A DNA stretch of 64,000 nt from Cyclobacteriaceae bacterium. GTDB lineage: Bacteria > Bacteroidota > Bacteroidia > Cytophagales > Cyclobacteriaceae. The notes under the pieces are model-generated. The model did not search any database, was not told the DNA's origin, and was given only the letters and a program-made list of their open reading frames with translations. Both the position numbers and the translations under genes were made by a program. Where the stretch lies: NCBI GenBank assembly GCA_025455015.1, contig JALONI010000026.1:1-64000 (forward strand), read 5' to 3'. Positions 26,260 through 36,844 of this stretch are shown one piece after another (position 1 is the first letter of the stretch; each line of letters starts with the position of its first letter).

Positions 26260-26307
26260 CCAAACGGGGCACTCGTGCGTTTACTAAACAGCCGGCAAAA
26301 ACGGATT

Positions 26308-27522
26308 ATGGACAAGATAAAACTGGATACGATCGAAGAAGCCATTGAGGAAATCAAAAACGGAAAAGTCATCGTTGTGGTGGACGATGAAGACCGCGAA
26401 AACGAAGGCGACTTCATTTGCGCGGCCGAGTGCATTACGCCCGCGATCGTCAATTTTATGGCTACGCATGGCCGAGGCCTCATTTGCGCGCCCCTGAGCG
26501 AAGACCGCTGCGATGAACTGGGCCTTGAACTGATGGTGGGCAAAAACACCGCGGCCTTTGAGACGCCCTTTACCGTATCGGTGGACCTGATCGGCCATGG
26601 CTGTACCACCGGCATTTCCGCCCACGACCGGTTTAAGACCATCAAAGCGTTGGCCGACCCCGAAACAAAGCCCGAGGAGTTGGGAAAACCCGGCCACATT
26701 TTTCCGCTGAAGGCCAAAAAAGAAGGCGTATTGCGCAGGTCGGGGCACACCGAAGCAGCCATCGACTTTGCGCGGTTGGCCGGCTTTCGCCCGGCCGGGG
26801 TGTTGGTCGAAATCATGAACGAAGACGGATCGATGGCGCGCCTGCCCGACTTGCGCCTGGTGGCCGATCGTTTCCAATTGAAGATTGTCACCATCAAAGA
26901 CCTGATTGCCTACCGGATGCGCACCGAGTCGCAGATACGCAAACAGGTGGAAGTAAACATGCCTACCCATTACGGGGATTTTCGGTTGACGGCCTACGAG
27001 CAGATCAATACGGGCGAAGTACACCTGGCGTTGACCAAGGGCGTGTGGCAGAAGGACGAACCCGTGTTGGTGCGCGTGCACTCCTCCTGTGTCACGGGCG
27101 ACATCTTTGGCTCCTGCCGGTGCGACTGTGGTTCGCAACTCCACAACGCCATGCGGCAGGTTGATGCCGAAGGAAAAGGCATCGTGCTGTACATGAAGCA
27201 GGAGGGGCGTGGCATTGGGTTGCTCAATAAACTCAAAGCCTACCAGCTGCAGGAACAAGGACTGGACACGGTGGAGGCGAATCTTCAACTGGGCTTTGAC
27301 ATGGATAGCCGCGACTATGGCATTGGCGCGCAGATTTTGCATGACCTGGGTGTATGCAAAATCCGGTTGATGACCAACAACCCCAAAAAACGGGTGGGCC
27401 TGATGGGCTACGGCCTGGAAATTGTAGAGAATGTGCCCATCGAGATCGCGCCCAATCCGCATAACGAGAAATACTTGCAGACCAAACGCGACAAGTTGGG
27501 CCATACGATTTTGAAAAAATAA
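26308..27522 (+). CDS. ribBA: Bifunctional 3,4-dihydroxy-2-butanone 4-phosphate synthase / GTP cyclohydrolase II
   Basis: Catalyses the two entry reactions of riboflavin synthesis, from ribulose 5-phosphate and from GTP. Start 26308 ([19 protein letters not shown]) matches the family. The RibB domain (1-205) has [11 protein letters not shown] and [16 protein letters not shown]. The RibA domain (206-404) has the zinc Cys set [20 protein letters not shown] and [20 protein letters not shown]. Both active sites look complete. No FMN riboswitch-like leader is seen; it lies in the dnaG-ribBA-surE plus-strand run. RibF lies elsewhere in the window. Confidence 0.95.
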   Translation: MDKIKLDTIEEAIEEIKNGKVIVVVDDEDRENEGDFICAAECITPAIVNFMATHGRGLICAPLSEDRCDELGLELMVGKNTAAFETPFTVSVDLIGHGCTTGISAHDRFKTIKALADPETKPEELGKPGHIFPLKAKKEGVLRRSGHTEAAIDFARLAGFRPAGVLVEIMNEDGSMARLPDLRLVADRFQLKIVTIKDLIAYRMRTESQIRKQVEVNMPTHYGDFRLTAYEQINTGEVHLALTKGVWQKDEPVLVRVHSSCVTGDIFGSCRCDCGSQLHNAMRQVDAEGKGIVLYMKQEGRGIGLLNKLKAYQLQEQGLDTVEANLQLGFDMDSRDYGIGAQILHDLGVCKIRLMTNNPKKRVGLMGYGLEIVENVPIEIAPNPHNEKYLQTKRDKLGHTILKK

Positions 27523-27525
27523 GAT

Positions 27526-28137
27526 ATGAGCATCCGCATCGGGCTTGTAGGTTGTTTGTTGTTCGCTTGCCTCTCGGCCAGGGGACAACAGTTTCCTTTT
27601 GAACTTTGGCATGAAGGGAAAATAGTGACCGAGCAGGGCGATACGCTGAAAGGGCTGGTGAACTACAACATGCAAACAGACCTGTTGCAGTTGCAAGCCA
27701 ACCGCAAGCTTGAGTCGTTCACGGCCCGCAAGGTGTTATACTGCGAAATCTTTGACGCCACCGTAAAACGCTACCGGCAGTTCTTTTCGCTGCCCTTTGC
27801 ACTGTCGGGCGAATACAAGGCACCCGTATTTTTTGAGTTGCTCTGCGAAGGAAAAATCACCCTGCTCACCCGCGAGTACGTGGAATACCGAACCTTCACG
27901 TATGGCTATGGTTTTGGCACCTACACGAGGCAGGTGTTGGTGCAGCGGTATTTCCTGCTGAAGGAAAATGGCAGCATCGAGGAATTTCGCGGCAAGCGCA
28001 ACGATTGGCTGGACATGATGAAATCGAAGGGCGAAGACGTGGGCAAGTTTGCCCGCCAAAACCGGCTGTCCTTTGAAGAAAAATACGAGCTCTCCCAAAT
28101 CATCGACTACTACAATTCTTTCTTCTCCAAAAAATAA
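27526..28137 (+). CDS. Secreted protein of unknown function
   Basis: I do not recognise the family. A signal peptide (MSIRIGLVGCLLFACLSARGQQ) precedes about 180 residues of mixed beta/alpha sequence. The motif GKIVTEQGDTLKGLVNYNM resembles the 'G.i.t..GDTl.G.I.y' opening of many small Bacteroidota periplasmic proteins. The tail is helical (RLSFEEKYELSQIIDYYNSF). It begins 3 bp after ribBA and shares the TAATG junction with surE, so it is translated from the same message. Confidence 0.6.
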   Translation: MSIRIGLVGCLLFACLSARGQQFPFELWHEGKIVTEQGDTLKGLVNYNMQTDLLQLQANRKLESFTARKVLYCEIFDATVKRYRQFFSLPFALSGEYKAPVFFELLCEGKITLLTREYVEYRTFTYGYGFGTYTRQVLVQRYFLLKENGSIEEFRGKRNDWLDMMKSKGEDVGKFARQNRLSFEEKYELSQIIDYYNSFFSKK

Positions 28138-28913
28138 TGAAGCCTCTTATTCTGGTCTCCAATGACGATGGGATCACTTCTCGTGGCATACGCCATCTGG
28201 TAACCGTGATGAAACAAGTAGGCGATGTGCTCGTGGTAGCACCCGATAGCCCGCAGTCGGGCATGGGCCACGCCATCACCGTAAACAACGTGCTGCGGCT
28301 CGAAGAAGTAGACATCTTTGATGGGGTAAAGGCCTATCAATGTTCGGGTACCCCGGCCGACTGTGTGAAAATGGCCCGGCATTTTGTGCTGAAAGGCCAG
28401 CGCCAACCCGATGTGGTGGTCAGTGGTGTCAACCACGGCAGCAACACCAGCATCAGCGTGCTGTACTCCGGCACCATGTCGGCCGCCATTGAGGGCGCCA
28501 TTGAGGGCACTCCCGCCATCGGCTTCTCGTTGTGCGATTACCGCCACGATGCTGACTTCAGTCACACGGAGGACTACATCAAAAAGATCACCCAGCAAGT
28601 GCTGGACAAAGGCCTGCCGAAAGGGGTGGCTTTGAACGTCAACTTCCCGGCCATCAAGAGCGAACCGATCAAAGGCATCCGCATTTGCCGGCAGGCCAAC
28701 GCCAAATGGGTAGAGGAGTTTGACAGGCGTGTAGACCCCAATCGCAAACCTTATTTTTGGATGACGGGCAGCTTTGTCAACTTTGACAAAGGCGAAGACA
28801 ATGACGAGTGGGCCATTGCCAACAACTACACATCGGTCGTTCCCTGCCAGTTTGATCTTACGGCACATCAGGCGATACCCGTGTTGAACGAGGATTGGGA
28901 AATATTGGGCTAG
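28137..28913 (+). CDS. surE: 5'/3'-nucleotidase SurE
   Basis: Metal-dependent phosphatase acting on nucleoside monophosphates, linked to stationary-phase survival. The N-terminus PLILVSNDDGITSRGIRHL carries the metal-binding Asp pair; SGVNHGSNTSISVLYSGTMS provides the Asn/Ser ligand region. 258 residues, normal. The start ATG overlaps the previous stop (TAATG). Confidence 0.95.
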   Translation: MKPLILVSNDDGITSRGIRHLVTVMKQVGDVLVVAPDSPQSGMGHAITVNNVLRLEEVDIFDGVKAYQCSGTPADCVKMARHFVLKGQRQPDVVVSGVNHGSNTSISVLYSGTMSAAIEGAIEGTPAIGFSLCDYRHDADFSHTEDYIKKITQQVLDKGLPKGVALNVNFPAIKSEPIKGIRICRQANAKWVEEFDRRVDPNRKPYFWMTGSFVNFDKGEDNDEWAIANNYTSVVPCQFDLTAHQAIPVLNEDWEILG

Positions 28914-28984
28914 CAACCGTTCAACTGCGTGGATGCCAAGGGATGCGCGCAATGCAGCGGAAGATGAGACCGCGCAAGCACTCG

Positions 28985-31489
28985 TTACATTGGATCGACA
29001 TCAAAGACGATTTTCAGGTTTCGGTTGCCCTCCTGTTGGCGGATGCCATCGGCCAACTGACGCAACGTGTCTTTTATTTCTGTTAAGTGGCCGCTCTCGC
29101 GCGGAATCTTCAAAAGGATGTTCCTTAAGTATTCATTTCGCACCTTGTTCACCATCGGTTCACCCGGGCCCACCAGTCGCAGCCCCTTCAGTTGACGTTG
29201 GATGTGCATGCAAAACTGGTCGGCTGCTTCGCGCACCGTTTTTTTGTCCGTGTGGCGCAGCGTGATTTCAATCAAACGGGTAAAGGGTGGATAAAAATAG
29301 CTGTGACGGTCGGGGAGTTCGTTTTCCAAAAAACCTTTCACATCGTGGGTCATCACATACCGGAAAACCGGATGGTCGGGTTGATGGGTTTGAATCACCA
29401 CCTTGCCACGTTTGGCCCTGCGGCCGGCACGGCCGCTCACTTGCACCATCAATTGAAAGGCACGCTCATGCGAGCGAAAGTCAGGGAAGTGTAGCATCCG
29501 GTCGGCATCAAAAATGCCAACCAAGTTGACCCGGTCAAAGTCAAGGCCCTTGGTCACCATCTGCGTGCCCACTAAAATATGAGTGTCTCCTTTTTCAAAC
29601 GCTTCGATGATGGACTCGTACCCGGTTTTACTGCGGGTCGTTTCCAGGTCCATGCGTTGGATGGTGCTCTCTGAAAAATGAAGCTTTAGTTCTTCCTCCA
29701 GTTTTTCCGTGCCATAGCCCAGCGTAAGTATCCGCTGCGAGGAGCAACTGGGGCATTGATGAGGCATTTCCTCGCGGTAGCCGCAATAGTGACACACCAG
29801 CGCGTGTTTGTATTGGTGATAGGTGAGGCTTACATCGCACTGAACGCACCGGGGCATCCAATGGCAATCCTGGCATTGCACAAGGGGGGAGTGGCCCCTG
29901 CGGTTTTGAAACAAAATCACTTGCTGGCCTTGGCCCAGGGTATCCCGGATTTCGTTGAGCAGCCGCGAAGTAAATTCGCCTTTGGTTGTTTTTTGCTGCT
30001 TTTCCTGAGCCGTGTTAGCAAATACGATTTCGGGCAGTGCGGCATCGCCATAGCGCTCCGTCAGCTCGCAAAAACCATAGCGGCCGCTGCGTGCCTGCTG
30101 ATAGCTTTCCAGCGAGGGGGTGGCGCTGCCGAGCACTACCTTGGCGTGATGTTGGTGGGCCAGCACCAAAGCTGTGTCGCGGGCATGGTAGCGCGGGGCG
30201 GGGTCTTGTTGTTTGTAGGAGCCTTCGTGTTCTTCATCCACGATGATCAACCCCAGGTTGTCGAATGGCAAAAAAACTGCGGAGCGGACGCCAATCACAA
30301 ACTTGACTTTTCCCAGCAAGACATTATTCCACACCTCCACGCGCTCGTTGTCTGAAAACCGCGAGTGATAGACGCCTACTTCCCCGCCCACCATTTTGGC
30401 CAACCGCTGTACGATTTGCGTGGTCAGTGCGATCTCCGGCAGCAGATACAGGACTTGCGAGCCGCCTTCCAGCGCCCGCTTGATCAGATCGATGTAGATC
30501 TCCGTTTTGCCGGAGCCGGTCACTCCTTGCAGCAACACGGTATTCTTGGTTTCAAAGTGCGTGAGTATCTGGTTGCGGATGGCTTCCTGTTTTTCGCTTA
30601 GCAAAAGGGCGGGCGCAACAAAGGACTTTTCAACCGCCATGCGCGGCACGATCACTTCAAACTCTTCCAGCACGCCTTTTTTGATCAGCGTCTTATACGC
30701 GCTGTCGGAAAGACCTTCTAACAAGGCCGCCCGGGCGATGCCATGAATATTTTTTTCGGGATGTTGCAGCACCGGCAATTCTTGTAAAAAACGCAGCAGC
30801 AGTTCTTCCTGTTTTGGATGCGAGGCAACCCACTCAAACACCTTTCCGATGGCAGCCTTTGAGCTTTGCTCACGCGTTAAACGCACGCGCTTTTGGGTCT
30901 TTGGTTTGTATTTATCCCGCACTTCTTCCACCAAAAGAATGGCCTCTTTGAGCAGCAGTGATTTGATGAGTGCGTAGATGTGTTTGGTGTTCAACAGCTT
31001 GGCTACTTCGGTGTAATTGAGGGTGCCGTTGGCGAGGTGGGCCAGCAGCAACCGCTCTTTTTCCGAAAACGCATGAGCCGTGGTTTCGCGGTCAAAGGCG
31101 GGGTTGAGTTGCACGATGGACTCGCTCGAAAGTTTCAAACCGGCCGGCAGTGCGGCATTCAGCACTTCGCCAAACGCGCACAGGTAGTAGTCGGCCATCC
31201 ATTGGTACAGGCGCAGTTGCGGCTCGTACACGATCTCATACGAGTCTAACACTTCAAAAAGATACTTCGCTTCGTGCTCGCGCGGGGGCCGTTCGTGCAG
31301 TGCCATCACAATGCCCGTCACGATCTTTTTCTGGCCAAATGGCACAATGACACGGTGCCCCACCTTCACGTGCTCATTCATGGCCGCGGGCACGCGGTAG
31401 GTAAAAAAACGGGGCACGGGTACGGGCACTGCTACGTCCGCAAACAGGGTCGCTTTCTCCTCAAATAGTTCGGTTGCCACGGCAGTCAC
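28985..31489 (-). CDS. priA: Primosomal replication-restart helicase PriA
   Basis: 3'-5' helicase that reloads the replisome at stalled forks. Residues 1-105 are the 3'-DNA-binding domain (FADVAVPVPVPRFFTYRVP). The helicase core has Walker A GVTGSGKTEIYIDLI, a DEEH box (LIIVDEEHEGSYKQQDPAPR) and motif VLGSATPSLESYQQ. The eight-Cys zinc region is complete: CQDC, CVQC, CHYC, CPSC. 834 residues, normal. It is the last gene of a minus-strand run, 9 bp after the DUF255 gene. Confidence 0.95.
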   Translation of the reverse strand: MTAVATELFEEKATLFADVAVPVPVPRFFTYRVPAAMNEHVKVGHRVIVPFGQKKIVTGIVMALHERPPREHEAKYLFEVLDSYEIVYEPQLRLYQWMADYYLCAFGEVLNAALPAGLKLSSESIVQLNPAFDRETTAHAFSEKERLLLAHLANGTLNYTEVAKLLNTKHIYALIKSLLLKEAILLVEEVRDKYKPKTQKRVRLTREQSSKAAIGKVFEWVASHPKQEELLLRFLQELPVLQHPEKNIHGIARAALLEGLSDSAYKTLIKKGVLEEFEVIVPRMAVEKSFVAPALLLSEKQEAIRNQILTHFETKNTVLLQGVTGSGKTEIYIDLIKRALEGGSQVLYLLPEIALTTQIVQRLAKMVGGEVGVYHSRFSDNERVEVWNNVLLGKVKFVIGVRSAVFLPFDNLGLIIVDEEHEGSYKQQDPAPRYHARDTALVLAHQHHAKVVLGSATPSLESYQQARSGRYGFCELTERYGDAALPEIVFANTAQEKQQKTTKGEFTSRLLNEIRDTLGQGQQVILFQNRRGHSPLVQCQDCHWMPRCVQCDVSLTYHQYKHALVCHYCGYREEMPHQCPSCSSQRILTLGYGTEKLEEELKLHFSESTIQRMDLETTRSKTGYESIIEAFEKGDTHILVGTQMVTKGLDFDRVNLVGIFDADRMLHFPDFRSHERAFQLMVQVSGRAGRRAKRGKVVIQTHQPDHPVFRYVMTHDVKGFLENELPDRHSYFYPPFTRLIEITLRHTDKKTVREAADQFCMHIQRQLKGLRLVGPGEPMVNKVRNEYLRNILLKIPRESGHLTEIKDTLRQLADGIRQQEGNRNLKIVFDVDPM

Positions 31490-31498
31490 TACAAGCGA

Positions 31499-33526
31499 CT
31501 AAGATACGCTTTTGCCCACGTGTTTGATAACGTCCAGTGCTTCGGCAACGGATGTTACCGGCCGCTGGCACGTGTTGTTTTGGCAGATGAAAATCCGCGT
31601 GAGGCCATCCGCCTGAGTCCGGTCGCGCAGCAGCGGCAAGTCGCTCGTGTGCGAGGTGCCACAAAAGAGCGCGAACGGCAGATGGTGCCTGCCCAGTTCC
31701 GCGCGGTAGTCTCGTGCCTCGGGCCCGGTGATCACGACCTCAAGGGTACCGTGTGCCAGCCGGGCAAACACCTGCGCCCAACGCGAGAGATAAACCGGTT
31801 CTTGTGCGATGAGGCTGGCGAGCCCGCTGGTCATCTGCCGGGCGGCTTGCAGCCATGTTGGTTTTTGCAACAACGTGCCTAGCGATATCAGGTTGCCGGC
31901 CATCAACGCATTGGATGACGGGATGACGTTATCGAAAATTTCTTTCTTGCGAGCAATCAGTTTTTCGCTCCCGTGCGAGGTGAAATGGAAGTAGCCCTCT
32001 TCGGCATCGAAGAAATGGGTGAACACATACGTGGTCAGGGTTTCCGCTTGGGTCAAATAAGCCTCGCGAAAGGTGGCTTGGTACAGCTCCGCATAGGCTT
32101 CGATGAGGGCGGCATAGTCTTCCAAGAACGCCTCGGTCGGGTTCGGCTTTTCTTTGAACGACCGGAGCACCTTGCCATCATGGATCAACTGCGTTTCGAG
32201 GAAACGCATGGCCTGCTCGGCTGCTTCCAGTAGGTGCGGATGGGCGGTGGCCAGGGAGGCTCGCACCAGCCCGGTAATGGTGAGGGCATTCCATCCCGTC
32301 AGGATTTTGTCATCCAGGCCGGGGCGCGGGCGCTTTTCGCGGTGGTCGAGCAAAGCCCGTTTGGCCGTTTTGAGCTGTTCAACGAACGCGGGGGCGAGGT
32401 GGCGGCCGGATAGCCATTGATCCACATCCTGTGGTCGCTTGAGGATGGAGAACCCATGTTCCCAGTTGCCGGTTTTTTCAATGGCATAAAAGTCGGCCAG
32501 TAGCGCTGCCTGTGTTGTCAGCGCGGCTTCCCACTCGGCATAGGTCCAAACATAATAGCGTCCTTCCATGCCCTCGCTGTCGGCATCGAGTGCCGAGTAA
32601 AATCCGCCTTGCGGATGCTGCATCTCAGCGGCCAGCCATTCGAATGTCTCGATCAGGATTTCGGCATAACGCGGCAGGCGGGCCATCTGGTAGCCCGTGG
32701 CATACAGGCTGAGCAACTGCCCGTTGTCATACAGCATTTTTTCAAAATGGGGGGCGAACCACTCGTTGTCCACCGAGTAGCGCGCAAAGCCTCCGCGCAG
32801 TTGATCATAGAGCCCGGCATCCGCCATTTTTTGGAGCGTTACGTGCAGCATCTCTGCGGCTTTGGTATCGGATTCAACGTGTTGGTACATGGCCAGCCAT
32901 TGCCACACCGCGGGCATGACAAACTTGGGCGCTTTGTCGATGCCGCCCCACTCATGGTCAAATCGCGAGTGCAAAACGTCAAAGGCTTGCTGCATGGCGT
33001 CCCAGCGGAAGTCGGCCACAGGCGCGCTGACGAAGCGATGGGTGTCGCTGGTGTTCAAGTGCCGGGTCAGGTCTTCCGCGCTTTCGTCTATCTCGCGCCT
33101 GCGTTCGCGAAAGGCCCGTTGCAGTTGCGTGAGCACGCTGGCCCAGCGGGGCGGAGGGAAGTACGTGCCCCCGTAGAAAGGCTTTTGATCGGGTGTCAGG
33201 AAAACATTCAATGGCCATCCTCCGTTGATTTTCATGGCCTGCACGGCATCCATGTAAATCTGGTCAATGTCGGGCCGTTCTTCGCGGTCGACTTTGATGC
33301 ACACAAAGTGCTCATTCATCAAGGCTGCGATGTCCGTATTTTCAAATGACTCGCGCTCCATCACATGACACCAATGGCACGAAGAGTAGCCGATGCTGAC
33401 CAGGATGGGTTTATCTTCCGCCCGGGCTTTTGCCAGCGCTTCTTCCCCCCACGGAAACCACTCTACCGGGTTGTGGGCATGCTGGCGCAGGTACGGGCTG
33501 GTGGCATGAATGAGGCGGTTGGGCAT
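31499..33526 (-). CDS. YyaL/SPATA20-type thioredoxin-domain protein (DUF255)
   Basis: Large two-domain protein of unknown physiological role. Residues 1-160 are the DUF255 thioredoxin-like domain: [38 protein letters not shown] with the CxxC, and [20 protein letters not shown]. The rest is an (alpha/alpha)6 glycosidase-like barrel ([34 protein letters not shown]). Length 675 is typical. Its ATG overlaps the stop of the acetoacetyl-CoA synthetase gene by 1 bp, and priA follows after 9 bp. Confidence 0.9.
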   Translation of the reverse strand: MPNRLIHATSPYLRQHAHNPVEWFPWGEEALAKARAEDKPILVSIGYSSCHWCHVMERESFENTDIAALMNEHFVCIKVDREERPDIDQIYMDAVQAMKINGGWPLNVFLTPDQKPFYGGTYFPPPRWASVLTQLQRAFRERRREIDESAEDLTRHLNTSDTHRFVSAPVADFRWDAMQQAFDVLHSRFDHEWGGIDKAPKFVMPAVWQWLAMYQHVESDTKAAEMLHVTLQKMADAGLYDQLRGGFARYSVDNEWFAPHFEKMLYDNGQLLSLYATGYQMARLPRYAEILIETFEWLAAEMQHPQGGFYSALDADSEGMEGRYYVWTYAEWEAALTTQAALLADFYAIEKTGNWEHGFSILKRPQDVDQWLSGRHLAPAFVEQLKTAKRALLDHREKRPRPGLDDKILTGWNALTITGLVRASLATAHPHLLEAAEQAMRFLETQLIHDGKVLRSFKEKPNPTEAFLEDYAALIEAYAELYQATFREAYLTQAETLTTYVFTHFFDAEEGYFHFTSHGSEKLIARKKEIFDNVIPSSNALMAGNLISLGTLLQKPTWLQAARQMTSGLASLIAQEPVYLSRWAQVFARLAHGTLEVVITGPEARDYRAELGRHHLPFALFCGTSHTSDLPLLRDRTQADGLTRIFICQNNTCQRPVTSVAEALDVIKHVGKSVS

Positions 33527-35265
33527 TACCGTGGGTGGGTTTGGTAGAAGTGAACGAAGAACGTCAATGCCTCGGGGTTTCTCAACGATCCCGCGTTTAT
33601 TACTTTCTGCGGGTCTTTGCCCATCAATATTTTCTTGATCGGGGTTTCGGTTTTTTTGCTGACTTTATCCACCGCGCGGTACACCTCACTGGTGCCAATT
33701 CGCACACCGCCCCGGTTGAGCGTAGCGTCCGATCGCCCATAAATGATGACGCCCTGCTGTTTAGTGATCTCAATCCAATCGCCATGGCGCCAGGTGGCCG
33801 GATAGGTTTCAAAGTAGCTCTCGCGGTAGCGTTGGAAATCGACATCGCCCCAAAAAAAGATGGGCATGGAAGGCATGGGTTTCACGATGACCATTTCGCC
33901 CACTTCGCCTACCCGCGCGTGTCCCTCGTCATCCCACGCTTCGAGCGCACAGCCCAACGCGCGGCATTGAATTTCGCCCTTGCGCACGGGCCACAGAGGG
34001 TTTCCGCCCACAAACGCGCTGCACACATCCGTACCGCCACTCATGGACGTGAGCCATACGTCTTTCTTGATGTGCTCATACACCCATTCGAATCCTTCGG
34101 GGGGCAACGTGCTGCCGGTGGAGCCGAGGGAACGCAGGGCGGGAAAGGCGCGGGTGGCGTTGGGTTGGATGCCGGCCTTCAAGCAAGCGAGTATAAATCC
34201 TGCGCTGGTGCCAAAATGATTCCATTGCTGATCGTGGGCCAGGTGCCAAAGATGGTCAAGGGTGGGGTAGGCGGGGCTTCCATCATACAACACCGCGGTA
34301 GCGCCCAGCAGCAGGGAACTTTGGATGTAGTTCCACATCATCCAGCCGGTGGTGGTGTACCAAAAACACAACTCGCCAGGCTTCACATCCTGGTGAAACG
34401 ACAAATATTTCAGGTGCTCGAGCAGGATGCCGCCCGTGCTGTGCACGAGGGCTTTGGGCAGGCCGGTGGTACCGGATGAGAAGAGAATCCAAATCGGATC
34501 ATTGAAACCGCTTCGATGAAACGTCAGCTCGCCATCGGCTCCCTGTTGAATTTCGTTCCACGGGGTGGTACCGGGCCAGCCGGCCTCGCCCACCATGATC
34601 GTGTGTCTGACCGTTGGCAATTGCGCCACAATCGATTGGACGGTTTCCGTTTTGGAAAACGTTTTGCCGCCATAGTGATACCGGTCTACGGCAATCAACA
34701 CCACCGGTTCGATCTGTGCAAAACGGTCTACAACCGACTGGCTTCCAAAATCAGGAGAGCAACTCGACCAGACAGCCCCCAGCGAGTTGACCGCCAGAAA
34801 AGCTACCGTGGCTTCGGCCGCGCACGGCAGGTAAGCCGCTACACGATCACCGGGTTTTACGCCTACTGTTTTCAGGTATCGCTGCAACTTGGCCACGCGC
34901 AACCGTAGTTCGCCATAGGTCAGGCACTGCACCGCTCCTTGCTCCTGGGTGGCCAGGATGGCCGTCTGTTCCGGCCGGCCTTTTCGAAACACATGTTCGC
35001 AGTAGCTGAGGTACGTTCCGTCAAACCATCGCGTTTCGGGCATGGTTCCGCGGCACACGCGGTCGTAGTGTCCGTGGTGTATGATCGCAAAGTAATCCCA
35101 AAGGTATTCCCAGAACGTCTCCACCTCCAGCACCGACCACGACCACAGTTCGTCATAGCTGGCAAAGGCACGTCCTTTTTCGCGTTTCAGCCACGCCATA
35201 AAATGCGTGAGGTTTGCCTGCTCGCGCACGGGTGCGGAAGGTTGCCAAAGTAAGGCGTGGCTCAT
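33526..35265 (-). CDS. Acetoacetyl-CoA synthetase with internal C-terminal deletion
   Basis: Adenylate-forming enzyme converting acetoacetate to acetoacetyl-CoA. The large domain is complete: ACS N-terminal helices, P-loop [48 protein letters not shown] and HGDWIEI. After [16 protein letters not shown] (residue 535) homologues have about 65-70 residues forming the mobile lid; here the sequence jumps straight to [17 protein letters not shown] and the normal end [11 protein letters not shown]. Total 579 residues versus about 650 in the family fits this gap (junction near 33660). The catalytic-Lys peptide is kept but its domain is gutted, so activity is doubtful. Overlaps ribF by 4 bp (ATGA). 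Confidence 0.85.
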   Translation of the reverse strand: MSHALLWQPSAPVREQANLTHFMAWLKREKGRAFASYDELWSWSVLEVETFWEYLWDYFAIIHHGHYDRVCRGTMPETRWFDGTYLSYCEHVFRKGRPEQTAILATQEQGAVQCLTYGELRLRVAKLQRYLKTVGVKPGDRVAAYLPCAAEATVAFLAVNSLGAVWSSCSPDFGSQSVVDRFAQIEPVVLIAVDRYHYGGKTFSKTETVQSIVAQLPTVRHTIMVGEAGWPGTTPWNEIQQGADGELTFHRSGFNDPIWILFSSGTTGLPKALVHSTGGILLEHLKYLSFHQDVKPGELCFWYTTTGWMMWNYIQSSLLLGATAVLYDGSPAYPTLDHLWHLAHDQQWNHFGTSAGFILACLKAGIQPNATRAFPALRSLGSTGSTLPPEGFEWVYEHIKKDVWLTSMSGGTDVCSAFVGGNPLWPVRKGEIQCRALGCALEAWDDEGHARVGEVGEMVIVKPMPSMPIFFWGDVDFQRYRESYFETYPATWRHGDWIEITKQQGVIIYGRSDATLNRGGVRIGTSEVYRAVDKVSKKTETPIKKILMGKDPQKVINAGSLRNPEALTFFVHFYQTHPR

Positions 35266-36194
35266 GACGGACGAAGTATTTGCAAGGCCGCTTCCTTGTC
35301 GCGTTGCAGTTGATGTTTCAGCTCTTCCAAATCGCTAAAGCGGCTGTCGCCACGCAGCAATGACACGAAGTTGACTTGCAGCGACTCGCCATAAATATCG
35401 CTGTCAAAGTCAAAGATGTTGACCTCGATCACTTGTCGTTTTCCATCCACCGTGGGTCGGTTGCCGATGTACAGCATACCATCGTAGCGCAGGGCTTCGT
35501 GTTGAACGGTTACGGCATAAATTCCCTGGGCAGGTATCAATTTGTACGCAAAATCCAGTTGCAGGTTGGCGGTGGGAAAACCCAGCACGCGCCCCAACCG
35601 ATCGCCCTTGACTACGCGGCCCGTGAGCGAATACGGCTTGCCGAGAAAATGATGGGCGGTGTCGATGTCGCCCTCGAGCAATGCCTTTCGTATCTTCGAG
35701 GAGCTGACGCCCACGTGGTCAACCTCTTGTTTGGGAATCTCTTCCACCTCAAATCCATAGGTGGGGGCATTTACTTTCAGTTGCTCAAAACTTCCCTCGC
35801 GGTTTTTTCCAAACCGATGATCGTAGCCAATCACCAACTTGCGCGTACCCAGTTTGTTCACCAAAATGCCGGTGATGAAGGCTTGAGACGAAATCGAGGA
35901 AAACTCTTTGGTAAACGGAATACGCAACAGGTGTTGCACTCCCTGTTCTTTCAAGAGGGCGGCTTTTTCTTCAAATGTATTCAACAGCCGCAAGTCTTGC
36001 TCTTCGGGGTTAAGCACCAGGCGGGGATGGGGCCAGTACGTAATCACCACGGTTTCGCCCTGGTGCCGGTGGGCCGTTTCGCGCAGCCGTTTTAAAATCG
36101 TCTGATGCCCCACATGTACGCCATCAAACGTGCCCGAGGTGACCACCGCGTATGCCAGAGGCTGAAAATCGTCTATCGAGTAGTAAATCTTCAT
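35262..36194 (-). CDS. ribF: Bifunctional riboflavin kinase / FAD synthetase
   Basis: Turns riboflavin into FMN and then FAD. The N-terminal adenylyltransferase domain (1-180) has GTFDGVHVGHQTILKRL and the SSKIRKAL motif. The kinase domain (about 185-305) has LTGRVVKGDRLGRVLGFPTA and NIFDFDSDIYG. 310 residues, normal. ATGA overlaps join it to truB upstream and to the acetoacetyl-CoA synthetase gene downstream. Confidence 0.95.
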   Translation of the reverse strand: MKIYYSIDDFQPLAYAVVTSGTFDGVHVGHQTILKRLRETAHRHQGETVVITYWPHPRLVLNPEEQDLRLLNTFEEKAALLKEQGVQHLLRIPFTKEFSSISSQAFITGILVNKLGTRKLVIGYDHRFGKNREGSFEQLKVNAPTYGFEVEEIPKQEVDHVGVSSSKIRKALLEGDIDTAHHFLGKPYSLTGRVVKGDRLGRVLGFPTANLQLDFAYKLIPAQGIYAVTVQHEALRYDGMLYIGNRPTVDGKRQVIEVNIFDFDSDIYGESLQVNFVSLLRGDSRFSDLEELKHQLQRDKEAALQILRPS

Positions 36195-36838
36195 GGCGTG
36201 ATCTGCTCAATCTCTAACGCGTCTGCCAGGTGATAGTTCCCGATGCGCGTGCGGCACAAGGACGACAGGTAAGCCCCTACGCCCAGCGCTTGGCCAAAGT
36301 CGTGCGCCAGGCTGCGGATGTAAGTGCCTTTGGAACACACCACCCGAAAGCTGACCGAGGGCAGTTCGATTTGGGTGATTTCAAATACGCGCACTTCCAC
36401 CGTGCGCGGCTCCAGGCCGGCCTCCTGACCCTTTCGGGCCAGTGTGTAGGCACGCGTACCATTGACCTTGATGGCGGAATGGGCGGGCGGCACTTGCTGT
36501 ATCGCTCCGGTAAAACGGGCCGCCAGGGGTATTAGCTGCTCGGGTGTCAGGTGCGAGGTATCTACGGGCTGGCTTGGTTGGGTTTCCAAGTCATACGAAG
36601 GGGTGGTTTGCCCTAAGACAAACGTGCCTGTGTATTCTTTTTCCAAGCCCATGAACGTGTTGATGTCTTTGCATTTTTTTCCGGTGCAAATGATCAAAAG
36701 TCCGGTGGCCAGCGGGTCCAGCGTGCCGGCATGGCCGATTCTTTTTTGCTTTAGACGGTAGCGCAATTTGTTCACCACGTCAAACGAAGTCCACTCCAGA
36801 GGCTTATTGACCAGCAAGACGCGATCGGGTGTTTCCAT
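36191..36838 (-). CDS. truB: tRNA pseudouridine-55 synthase
   Basis: Modifies U55 in the T-loop of tRNAs. The catalytic Asp sits in GHAGTLDPLATGLLIICTGK; KPLEWTSFDVVNKLR and CSKGTYIRSLAHDFGQALG are the other family motifs. At 215 residues it lacks the C-terminal PUA domain of longer homologues, as in other Bacteroidota. Overlaps ribF by 4 bp. Confidence 0.94.
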   Translation of the reverse strand: METPDRVLLVNKPLEWTSFDVVNKLRYRLKQKRIGHAGTLDPLATGLLIICTGKKCKDINTFMGLEKEYTGTFVLGQTTPSYDLETQPSQPVDTSHLTPEQLIPLAARFTGAIQQVPPAHSAIKVNGTRAYTLARKGQEAGLEPRTVEVRVFEITQIELPSVSFRVVCSKGTYIRSLAHDFGQALGVGAYLSSLCRTRIGNYHLADALEIEQITP

Positions 36839-36844
36839 GGGGCT

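Noticed and set aside
26284-27696. 470-codon minus-strand ORF over ribBA
   Set aside because: Shadow of a highly conserved gene; no signal, motif or plausible neighbours.
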